Shown here: positions 1 to 5,541 of the stretch, piece by piece
How positions within the stretch are numbered: position 1 is the stretch's first letter
Layout: each line of letters begins with the position of its first letter
DNA from: Sphaerochaeta sp.
GTDB lineage: Bacteria > Spirochaetota > Spirochaetia > Sphaerochaetales > Sphaerochaetaceae
Reading direction: 5' to 3'
DNA length: 5,541 nucleotides
Assembly (NCBI GenBank): GCA_003456855.1
Contig: DMOO01000218.1
Coordinates: 1-5,541, forward strand
Made by a program: the position numbers and the translations under genes
The notes under the pieces: model-generated
What the model was told of the DNA's origin: nothing
Seen by the model: the letters and a program-made list of their open reading frames with translations, nothing else
Databases searched by the model: none

Positions 1-2
1 AC

Positions 3-1364
3 ATGAATGCCCAGGAGTCCTTTTCAATACCAGGTGCAAGTCTGATGGAGGACGCATCCTTCTCAGCCTATCAGCTCATCAGGGATGACCTCTCGAAGGC
101 AAGTAAGGCAACCTTCCTTGCAGGTGGTGGGAACAACGGAGGCGATGCCCTGGCCATGGCCAGACTGGCCTATCTGGACGGATTCAGGAACATAGTGATC
201 CTTCTTTCAGACAGCGGCAAGGAGACGGACCTCAGGGCATTGCAGAGAACGGCCTGCGAGAGGATGGGCATTCCATTTGCAAAGGACCTTGACGGAGTCG
301 ACCTTGTGATAGACGGCTTGTTCGGCATTGGTTTGAAGGGTACACCAAAATCGTCATATCAATGTCTTATTTCTGAGATAAATGAAAAGAAAATTAAGGT
401 TATCTCGCTTGATGTACCATCAGGAATGGGTGACAACGTACCATTTGGCTGTGCAATAAATGCATGCAAGACCATATGCATGGGAGAGCGGAAGACAGCT
501 CTCTACATCCCGGCAAACAGAGATCTTGCAGGTGAGATAGTAACAACATTCCCCTTCTTCCCTGAAGGTTCAAAACCGGAATCAGACTACGGCCTTCTGA
601 CTGATGAGGACCTTGATATAAAGAAGCTGAGAGGCAGTGACTACAAGAAGACCCGTGGCTCTGTTGCCATCATAGGAGGAAGCGGAAGATTCACAGGTGC
701 CGTCGTCCTTTCCGCAAAGGCTGCCTTCCATGCAGGTGCAGGCCTTGTGACGATCTTCACTGAGAGGGATCTCATCCCATCGATTTCAAAGGCAATCCCC
801 TCAGCCATGGTCACCACCTATGATGACATTCCGGACCTGTCCACATTTGACGCTGTTCTCTGTGGTCCCGGAATGGGAAGCAACCATGATGATGCTCTCT
901 CATTTGCTCTTAAGAGTGCAAAGAAGCTGGTTGTGGATGCGGACGGCATCAGGGCATTCTCTAGACTCAAAGCTGTTGCCTCCAGGTCTTGCATCATGAC
1001 ACCTCACCTTGGCGAGTATGCAGTCCTTCTCAAGACCTACTGTCCAGAGCTTGAGACAGACACACCGGAAGCCTGGCTTGCTGCTCTCAAGGAGGTCCAG
1101 GAAAGGACCAACTCTCAGCTTGTCGTGAAGGCGAACACAGTGTGGGTTGGAGATTCCGTGATAGACGGGCAGAATCCATCACTCGGTGTCGCTGGCTCCG
1201 GTGATGTGCTTTCAGGGATAATCACAGCACTTTGCGGCTCAGGAAATGAGAAACCCGCCCAGAATGGAGCTCTTCTCCATCAGAAGGCGGGTCGTCTTGC
1301 CCATCAGGAACTTGGGATGTACTCATCCGATGACCTGATAAGATTCATCGGAAAATCTCTCTGA
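3..1364 (+). CDS. nnr: Bifunctional NAD(P)H-hydrate epimerase / ADP-dependent NAD(P)H-hydrate dehydratase, probably 5'-partial
   Basis: This cytosolic repair enzyme handles hydrated, inactive NADH and NADPH. The N-terminal domain interconverts the R and S epimers, and the C-terminal domain dehydrates the S form back to NAD(P)H using ADP. Residues 1 to about 190 form the YjeF_N epimerase domain, with GGGNNGGDAL at 41-50, VIDGLFGIGLKG at 102-113 and SLDVPSG at 135-141. Residues from about 212 form the ribokinase-like dehydratase domain: KKTRGSVAIIGGSGRFTGA (215-233), CGPGMG (287-292), VDADG (311-315), TPHLGEY (333-339) and AGSGDVLSG (397-405), whose Asp401 is the expected catalytic acid/base. 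All key motifs are intact. The Met at base 3 is probably internal. The family normally has another stretch before the SIPGASLMEDA segment (residues 8-18), the visible 453 residues are shorter than the usual roughly 500, and the frame is open to the left edge. The 3' end overlaps the convergent hydrolase gene by 20 bp. The fused identity is secure; the true start lies outside the window. Confidence 0.93.
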   Translation: MNAQESFSIPGASLMEDASFSAYQLIRDDLSKASKATFLAGGGNNGGDALAMARLAYLDGFRNIVILLSDSGKETDLRALQRTACERMGIPFAKDLDGVDLVIDGLFGIGLKGTPKSSYQCLISEINEKKIKVISLDVPSGMGDNVPFGCAINACKTICMGERKTALYIPANRDLAGEIVTTFPFFPEGSKPESDYGLLTDEDLDIKKLRGSDYKKTRGSVAIIGGSGRFTGAVVLSAKAAFHAGAGLVTIFTERDLIPSISKAIPSAMVTTYDDIPDLSTFDAVLCGPGMGSNHDDALSFALKSAKKLVVDADGIRAFSRLKAVASRSCIMTPHLGEYAVLLKTYCPELETDTPEAWLAALKEVQERTNSQLVVKANTVWVGDSVIDGQNPSLGVAGSGDVLSGIITALCGSGNEKPAQNGALLHQKAGRLAHQELGMYSSDDLIRFIGKSL

Positions 1365-1977
1365 TCTCCTTTGCCAGAGCGGCGGCAAGCGCCTTGTGGC
1401 TCTCGCTGTCCATATGAAGCTGGTCTGCACCCGGTTTGGCAACCGTTGCGGCATCGAAGAAGTGGGCGTTGTTGGCCTTTGCCATGATCGAATACCACTT
1501 TGCAAACTCAAGGCTCTTTGTATGGGCTGCTGCGTCATAGCCCCAGAAGCGGCTCTCCTCGATGTCCTTCCCGACAATCGGTGGTGCAACCACAAGGATC
1601 ACAGGTGCCTTGTCACCCTTTTCAAGGCTGTAGCTTCTTATCTTTGTGATGATGCACTCGCAGAACTTTGCAGAACCCTTTGCGGTTGTTGAGAAATGGG
1701 TCTGAAGATCGTTTGTGCCGAGCATGATTATGACCATGTCCAGAGGACTGTGGGTCTTCATGATAGGAGTGATGGCATCGGTTCCGGCCCTGTTGGGGTC
1801 CTTTCTGTCCACAAGGGCTGTGGTCCTTCCACTGTAGCCCTCCTCTATCACATAGTAATCAGGGCCAAGCAGGTTCTGCAGGGCTCCGGTCCAGCGGACG
1901 TCCCTTGGCCAACGCTTGGATGAGACAGGGTCGACACCATATGTGTTTGAATCACCGAAACAAAGAATGCTCTTCAT
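1345..1977 (-). CDS. SGNH/GDSL hydrolase, MsAcT-like arylesterase/acyltransferase family
   Basis: This is a small serine esterase of the SGNH superfamily, expected to cleave carboxylic esters and perhaps transfer acyl groups; its natural substrate is unknown. Block I is FGDSNTYG (7-14) with nucleophile Ser10. Block II is EEGYSGRTT (45-53) with Gly47. Block III is LGTND (86-90) with Asn89. Block V is DQLH (185-188), giving Asp185 and His188 as the rest of the triad. The length of 210 residues and phrases such as RWTGALQ, VIEEGYSGRTT and LDMVIIMLGTND closely recall the M. smegmatis acyltransferase MsAcT (216 residues). There is no signal peptide, so it should be cytoplasmic. Block V has Gln where DG(I/V)H is more usual. 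The ATG at 1975-1977 is supported by an AAGGAAGG site six bases upstream. The gene is divergent from the ABC operon and overlaps nnr tail to tail. Superfamily assignment is very sure, physiological role unknown. Confidence 0.92.
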   Translation of the reverse strand: MKSILCFGDSNTYGVDPVSSKRWPRDVRWTGALQNLLGPDYYVIEEGYSGRTTALVDRKDPNRAGTDAITPIMKTHSPLDMVIIMLGTNDLQTHFSTTAKGSAKFCECIITKIRSYSLEKGDKAPVILVVAPPIVGKDIEESRFWGYDAAAHTKSLEFAKWYSIMAKANNAHFFDAATVAKPGADQLHMDSESHKALAAALAKEIREIFR

Positions 1978-1983
1978 ATTTCA

Positions 1984-1991
1984 CCTTCCTT
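1984..1991 (-). promoter_or_regulatory. Ribosome binding site of the SGNH hydrolase
   Basis: Read on the minus strand this is AAGGAAGG followed by TGAAAT and the ATG. It resembles the ideal AAGGAGGTGA with one extra A and is spaced six bases from the start codon. It supports the annotated start, which also fits the family because the catalytic FGDS block begins at residue 7. Confidence 0.75.
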
Positions 1992-1993
1992 AA

Positions 1994-2014
1994 CTAGGAC
2001 TATGATAGTGCTAG
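1994..2014. promoter_or_regulatory. 21-bp imperfect palindrome, candidate operator
   Basis: The left arm CTAG-g-ACTAT (1994-2003) and right arm ATAGT-g-CTAG (2005-2014) flank a central G at 2004. Nine of ten base pairs match; the only mismatch is the G/G pair at 1998 and 2010. The size and symmetry are typical of a site for a dimeric helix-turn-helix repressor. It covers the predicted -10 box of the hydrolase promoter, so bound protein would be expected to block that promoter. No regulator gene is visible in the window, and the regulator family is not identifiable from the site. A stem-loop in the hydrolase leader is unlikely because most of the repeat lies upstream of the predicted start of transcription. 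Confidence 0.5.
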
Positions 2015-2030
2015 AGAGAAAACTTTCCAA
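2002..2030 (-). promoter_or_regulatory. Candidate sigma-70-type promoter for the SGNH hydrolase
   Basis: On the minus strand, TTGGAA (2030-2025) serves as a -35 box with four of six consensus matches. A 17-base spacer follows, then TATCAT (2007-2002) as a -10 box with five of six matches. Transcription would start near 1995, leaving a leader of about 18 bases that holds the ribosome binding site. The call rests on consensus matching and position only. The -10 box lies in the centre of the 21-bp palindrome described separately, which suggests the promoter is regulated. Confidence 0.45.
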
Positions 2031-2049
2031 GCCAATTCATTCCAACAGA

Positions 2050-2078
2050 TTGATGTGATTTCGATTATTAAATATAGT
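2050..2078 (+). promoter_or_regulatory. Candidate sigma-70-type promoter for the ABC exporter operon
   Basis: TTGATG (2050-2055, four of six matches to TTGACA) and TATAGT (2073-2078, five of six matches to TATAAT) are separated by exactly 17 bases. They lie in the most AT-rich part of the window: 2041-2100 is about 27% G+C. Transcription would begin near 2084-2086, giving a leader of about 40 bases. A perfect 8-bp palindrome, GATTAATC at 2082-2089, sits at the expected start point. The call rests on consensus matching only. Confidence 0.45.
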
Positions 2079-2111
2079 TCTGATTAATCCAGTAACTAAA
2101 CATATCTATAT

Positions 2112-2116
2112 AAAGG
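2112..2116 (+). promoter_or_regulatory. Ribosome binding site (AAAGG) of ABC subunit 1
   Basis: AAAGG is the only Shine-Dalgarno-like sequence before the ATG at 2126, nine bases away. It is modest compared with the AGGAGG in front of the second subunit. A competing ATG at 2118 lies only one base from it and runs into a stop after two codons, so it cannot be the exporter start. Confidence 0.5.
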
Positions 2117-2125
2117 CATGAAATA

Positions 2126-3871
2126 ATGTTCAAAACACTGCTAAAACATGTAGGGGAATACAGGAAGAGCACCATACTCACTCCCATTCTATCTATGCTT
2201 GAAGTCTTCATGGAGATCCTGATTCCGTATGTCATAGCGCTCATAATAGACAGGGGAATCAGCCAGGGAAGCCTCTCGAACATCCTGGTCTATGGTGCAT
2301 TGATGCTTGTGATAGCCTTCACCAGCCTCTTCTTCGGTGTCTCTGCAGGAAGGACAGCTGCCAAGGCGGCCACAGGTTTTGCAGCGAATCTCAGAGATGC
2401 CATCTACGAGAACATCCAGACATTCTCGTTCTCAAACATAGACAAGTTCAGCACAGCAGGTCTTATAACAAGAATGACCACGGATGTGACAAACGTCCAG
2501 AACTCCTACCAGATGATGATGCGAATCGCCATCAGAGCCCCGCTGACACTGATTCTCAGCATGGTGATGTGCTTCACAATCAACGTAAGGCTCACACTCA
2601 TCTTCCTGGCGGCACTCATCGTGCTTGCAATCGGGCTCTTCTCAATCATGAGGATGGTCATGCCGGTCTTCAAGAGACTCTTCGAGAGATACGATGACTT
2701 CAACGCTAGCGTCCAGGAGAACGTAACAGGAATCAGAGTCGTCAAGGCCTTTGTCAGAGAGGACTTCGAGAAGGAGAAGTTCGGCAAGGCCGCCTACCAG
2801 ATCTACTCGATTTCAGTCAAGGCCGAGAGCATCCTGGCCTTCAACAGTCCGATCATGATGACAGTCATCTACACAAGCATGATCCTCCTTTCCTGGCTAG
2901 GTGCACACTTCATCGTGGCAGGAGAGATGACAACCGGAAACCTCACCTCGCTCTTCAGCTATGTCATGAGCATGCTGATGTCGATGATGATGGTCTCCAT
3001 GGTCTTCGTCATGCTGACCATGAGCCTTGCCAGCGCAAGGAGAATCGCAGAGGTCCTGAACGAGAAGGCGGACATCACAAATCCTGAGAACCCGGTGATG
3101 GAGGTCAAGGACGGCTCGATAGACTTCAACCATGTCGCCTTTGCCTACAGACAGGGAACAGGAGAGAACACTCTGGATGATATCGATCTTCACATCAAGT
3201 CAGGAGAGACAATCGGAATCATAGGTGGAACCGGTAGTGGAAAGAGCACCTTGGTCAGCCTGATTTCACGTCTCTATGATGTCAAGTCAGGAGACATAAA
3301 GGTCGGTGGAGTCGATGTCAGAAACTACGACATCGAGGTCCTCAGGAACCAGGTCTCGGTGGTGCTTCAGAAGAACGTGCTCTTCAGCGGAACCGTTCTG
3401 GACAACCTGAGATGGGGAAACGAGAACGCAACCGAAGAGGAATGCAGAAAAGCCTGCACCCTTGCCTGCGCCGATGATTTTGTTCAGCAGATGCCTGAGG
3501 GCTACAACACCTGGATAGAGCAAGGAGGCACCAACGTCTCCGGAGGCCAGAAGCAGAGACTCTGCATAGCAAGGGCCCTTCTGAAGAAACCGAAGGTCCT
3601 GATACTTGACGACTCGACAAGTGCAGTCGACACGGCAACGGATGCAAGAATCAGAAGTGCATTCAGAAACGATATCCCAGAAACGACGAAACTGATAATT
3701 TCCCAGCGAATATCCAGCGTAAAGGATGCTGATAGGATCCTTGTTCTGGACAACGGAAAGGTCAATGGCTTCGATACCCATGAGAAGCTTCTTGAGACGA
3801 ACCAGATATACAGAGAGATCAATGATGTCCAGATGCAGGGCAATGGCGACTTCGACGAGAAGATGAACTGA
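2126..3871 (+). CDS. ABC exporter half-transporter, subunit 1 with degenerate ATP site (TMD-NBD fusion)
   Basis: This is an inner-membrane half-transporter (MdlB/MsbA-like) of the heterodimeric multidrug-type exporters such as BmrCD and TM287/288. The membrane domain covers residues 1 to about 305, with six likely helices near 17-40, 53-71, 135-152, 155-178, 245-263 and 275-299. The ATPase domain has A-loop Tyr341, Walker A GGTGSGKST (367-375), Q-loop Gln415, signature VSGGQ (471-475) and Walker B VLILDDSTSAVD (491-502). The catalytic glutamate position is Asp496, and the switch histidine is Gln527 in IISQRISS. Both changes are typical of the degenerate partner in heterodimers, so they are not a sign of decay. 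At 581 residues it is full length. The start matches the family N-terminus (MFKTLLKHVGEYRK). The next gene follows after 10 bp and encodes the expected partner. Cargo (drug, lipid or peptide) is unknown. Confidence 0.93.
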   Translation: MFKTLLKHVGEYRKSTILTPILSMLEVFMEILIPYVIALIIDRGISQGSLSNILVYGALMLVIAFTSLFFGVSAGRTAAKAATGFAANLRDAIYENIQTFSFSNIDKFSTAGLITRMTTDVTNVQNSYQMMMRIAIRAPLTLILSMVMCFTINVRLTLIFLAALIVLAIGLFSIMRMVMPVFKRLFERYDDFNASVQENVTGIRVVKAFVREDFEKEKFGKAAYQIYSISVKAESILAFNSPIMMTVIYTSMILLSWLGAHFIVAGEMTTGNLTSLFSYVMSMLMSMMMVSMVFVMLTMSLASARRIAEVLNEKADITNPENPVMEVKDGSIDFNHVAFAYRQGTGENTLDDIDLHIKSGETIGIIGGTGSGKSTLVSLISRLYDVKSGDIKVGGVDVRNYDIEVLRNQVSVVLQKNVLFSGTVLDNLRWGNENATEEECRKACTLACADDFVQQMPEGYNTWIEQGGTNVSGGQKQRLCIARALLKKPKVLILDDSTSAVDTATDARIRSAFRNDIPETTKLIISQRISSVKDADRILVLDNGKVNGFDTHEKLLETNQIYREINDVQMQGNGDFDEKMN

Positions 3872-3876
3872 GGAGG
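3871..3876 (+). promoter_or_regulatory. Ribosome binding site (AGGAGG) of ABC subunit 2
   Basis: A perfect AGGAGG begins at the last base of the subunit 1 stop codon and lies five bases before the ATG at 3882. The overlap of stop codon and binding site favours translational coupling of the two subunits. It makes 3882 a better start than the in-frame ATG triplet at 3954-3962. Confidence 0.85.
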
Positions 3877-3881
3877 ACGGA

Positions 3882-5541
3882 ATGAGCGAAACAGCAAGAC
3901 AGACACATGCAAGAACCTCCCAGAACCAGAGACCTCAGAGACCTCCAAGAGGCATGATGATGAAGCCTGACAAGAACACCTTCAGGTCAATCGGCAGAGT
4001 CATGAAATACGTCCTCAAGGACTACAAGATAGCCTGCCTCATTGTCCTTGTCTGCATAATCGGATCGGCACTTGCCACCCTATCCTTCACCCTGTTCACA
4101 AGGACCTTGATTGATGACTACATCCTTCCCCTGATCGGAAAGGCGAACCCTGACTTCGACCCTCTTGCACAGAGACTTTTGAAGATATCGATGATTCTTG
4201 TAGTGGGAATAATCTGCTCCTACAGCATGAACAGGATAATGGTCACAGTCAGCCAGGGAACCTTGAAGAAACTCAGAAACGAGCTCTTCGGAAAGATGGA
4301 GAGCCTTCCTCTGAAGTACTTCGACACCCACTCCCATGGAAACATCATGAGCGTATACACCAATGATGTGGATACACTCAGGCAGGTCATAAGCCAGAGC
4401 CTTCCGCAGCTTGTGAGCTCTTCGATCACCATGGTCTCCATCTTCGTCAGCATGATAGTCCTGAACATCCCTCTGACATTGGTCTCGCTCTTCATGATCT
4501 TCATAAGCATAAGAGTCACAGCAAAGCTCAGTGCAGTGTCGGGCAAGTATTTCTCACAGCAGCAGAGAGACCTCGGAGAGGTCAACGGCTACATCGAGGA
4601 GATGATCCAGGGGCAGAAGGTCGTCAAGGTCTTCTGCCACGAGCAGCACTGCATAGACGAGTTCAAGGACCTCAACCACAAGCTAAGAGACAGCGCCAGA
4701 AACGCAAACAAGATCGTTAACATAATCATGCCGGTAAACGGCAACATAGGTCACATAAGCTACGTCATAGTGGCAACCGTCGGAGCAATCCTTGCACTCA
4801 AGGGATTCACAGGTCTGACACTTGGAGCCCTTATAACATTCATGACGCTGTCAAAGAACTTCTCCATGCCGGTGACCCAGGTCAGCCAGCAGTTCAGCTC
4901 CATTGTCATGGCGGCAGCTGGTGCCAGAAGAGTCTTCGAGATGATGGACGAGAAACCTGAGGAGGACAACGGCTACGTTGAGCTTGTCAGGGCGAACATC
5001 GCTGAGGACGGAACCATCACAGAGTCCAAGGAGCAGACAGGAACATGGGCTTGGAAGCATCCGCACCAGGCAGATGGTACTGTCACATACAGGAAACTTG
5101 AGGGTGCAATCACGTTCAATGATGTCGATTTCGGCTACAATCCTGACAAGATGGTCCTTCATAACATCAAGATGTATGCAAACCCAGGACAGAAGCTTGC
5201 CTTTGTAGGAAGCACAGGAGCCGGAAAGACAACGGTCACGAATCTTATCAACCGCTTCTATGACATACAGGATGGAAAGATCCGCTTTGACGAGATAAAC
5301 GTCAACAAGATCAAGAAAGGAGACCTTAGAAGAAGTCTTGGAATGGTCCTACAGGACACCCACCTCTTCACTGGAACCGTCATGGAGAACATCCGCTATG
5401 GCCGTCTTGATGCAACTGACGAGCAGTGCATTAGAGCAGCAAGGCTTGCCAACGCAGACGGCTTCATCAGAAGACTCCCGAACGGCTATGACACAGTCCT
5501 CAGAAACGACGGTGCAAACCTCTCCCAGGGCCAGAGACAGC
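3882..5541 (+). CDS. ABC exporter half-transporter, subunit 2 with non-canonical LSQGQ signature, 3'-partial
   Basis: This is the second half-transporter of the heterodimeric exporter; the reading frame is open to the right edge (553 complete codons). A polar Arg/Gln/Pro-rich cytoplasmic tail (1-30) precedes six likely membrane helices near 51-73, 101-118, 177-195, 197-212, 290-307 and 311-325. The coupling region EVNGYIEEMIQGQKVVKVF (233-251) is typical of the family. A linker of about 46 residues (360-405) containing TWAWKHPH (388-395) joins the ATPase domain. That domain has A-loop Tyr419, Walker A GSTGAGKTT (443-451), Q-loop Gln491 and signature LSQGQ (547-551), where the window ends. Walker B, the D-loop and the switch residue lie outside the window. 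By family rule they should be canonical, because subunit 1 is the degenerate member. The signature Gly-to-Gln change pairs with the weak ATP site of subunit 1. The two genes are surely one operon; the substrate is unknown. Confidence 0.93.
   Translation, partial: MSETARQTHARTSQNQRPQRPPRGMMMKPDKNTFRSIGRVMKYVLKDYKIACLIVLVCIIGSALATLSFTLFTRTLIDDYILPLIGKANPDFDPLAQRLLKISMILVVGIICSYSMNRIMVTVSQGTLKKLRNELFGKMESLPLKYFDTHSHGNIMSVYTNDVDTLRQVISQSLPQLVSSSITMVSIFVSMIVLNIPLTLVSLFMIFISIRVTAKLSAVSGKYFSQQQRDLGEVNGYIEEMIQGQKVVKVFCHEQHCIDEFKDLNHKLRDSARNANKIVNIIMPVNGNIGHISYVIVATVGAILALKGFTGLTLGALITFMTLSKNFSMPVTQVSQQFSSIVMAAAGARRVFEMMDEKPEEDNGYVELVRANIAEDGTITESKEQTGTWAWKHPHQADGTVTYRKLEGAITFNDVDFGYNPDKMVLHNIKMYANPGQKLAFVGSTGAGKTTVTNLINRFYDIQDGKIRFDEINVNKIKKGDLRRSLGMVLQDTHLFTGTVMENIRYGRLDATDEQCIRAARLANADGFIRRLPNGYDTVLRNDGANLSQGQRQ
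3927..3944 (+). repeat. Two tandem 9-bp units encoding Gln-Arg-Pro twice
   Basis: CAGAGACCT occurs twice in direct succession and encodes residues 16-21 (QRPQRP) of ABC subunit 2. The repeat is identical at the DNA level, suggesting a recent slippage-type duplication in the variable cytoplasmic tail. It keeps the reading frame and lies well before the first membrane helix. Confidence 0.7.

Noticed and set aside
459..505. Clustered ATGCAT/TGCATGCA words in nnr as a regulatory or repeat element
   Set aside because: The words are short, lie in conserved coding sequence and are not evenly spaced, so codon choice explains them.
1381..1393. GGCG-GCAAG-CGCC stem-loop just after nnr as a terminator
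   Set aside because: The stem is only four pairs, no T-run follows, and it lies within the coding sequence of the hydrolase.
1396..1923. Two plus-strand open frames (1396-1692 and 1696-1923) opposite the hydrolase
   Set aside because: The minus-strand frame holds all four SGNH blocks, a ribosome binding site and the right family length. The plus-strand products are Cys-rich nonsense with no recognisable motif.
3287..3781. A 164-codon open frame on the minus strand inside ABC subunit 1, and other long antisense frames at 3502-3948, 2506-2787 and 4220-4585
   Set aside because: They lie opposite clearly conserved ABC exporter coding sequence, resemble no protein family, and have composition typical of a mirrored frame.
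3831..3871. Asp496 and Gln527 in subunit 1 as signs of a decaying or mis-sequenced gene
   Set aside because: The reading frame is intact, and exactly these substitutions are normal in the degenerate partner of heterodimeric ABC exporters.
1..5541. tRNA or rRNA genes, CRISPR arrays, insertion sequences, attachment sites, riboswitches
   Set aside because: Nearly all bases belong to four protein genes. The one sizeable gap (148 bp) shows no cloverleaf, no spaced direct repeats and no terminal inverted repeats, and is too short for most known riboswitch architectures alongside the promoters seen.

Overview
The window is about 5.5 kb of bacterial DNA, compactly coded, at roughly half G+C in genes, with AGA, GGA and ATA codons common and AGGAGG-type ribosome binding sites. 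Protein style and codon use suggest an anaerobic, gut-type bacterium (Spirochaetota or Bacillota). That placement is an impression from family resemblance, not a demonstrated result. Both window edges cut through genes.

Layout. (1) Left edge to 1364, plus strand: a fused NAD(P)HX epimerase/dehydratase (Nnr/YjeF type), a metabolite-repair enzyme, probably missing its first residues at the edge. (2) 1345-1977, minus strand: a 210-residue SGNH/GDSL hydrolase resembling the Mycobacterium smegmatis acyltransferase/arylesterase MsAcT. Its 3' end overlaps the 3' end of the repair gene by 20 bp, tail to tail. (3) 1978-2125: an AT-rich divergent control region of 148 bp. It has a plausible sigma-70-type promoter in each direction, and a 21-bp imperfect palindrome lies over the -10 box of the hydrolase promoter. 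(4) 2126-3871 and 3882-right edge, plus strand: two tandem half-transporters of the ABC exporter superfamily, 10 bp apart, forming one operon. The second gene has no stop in the window and is cut inside its ABC signature motif.

How the parts fit. The two ABC genes look like the subunits of one heterodimeric exporter. Subunit 1 has a degenerate catalytic set (Asp in place of the Walker B glutamate, Gln in place of the switch histidine) and a normal SGGQ signature. Subunit 2 has the matching non-canonical signature, LSQGQ. Together they should build one weak and one active ATP site, as in known heterodimeric exporters. The cargo cannot be read from the sequence. Nnr and the hydrolase are separate transcription units with no evident link to the exporter.

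I found no RNA gene, CRISPR array, insertion sequence or clearly undescribed system. The most worthwhile points are the operator-like palindrome in the divergent region, the conserved-looking Trp/His linker in exporter subunit 2, and the complementary degeneracy of the two ATPase domains.
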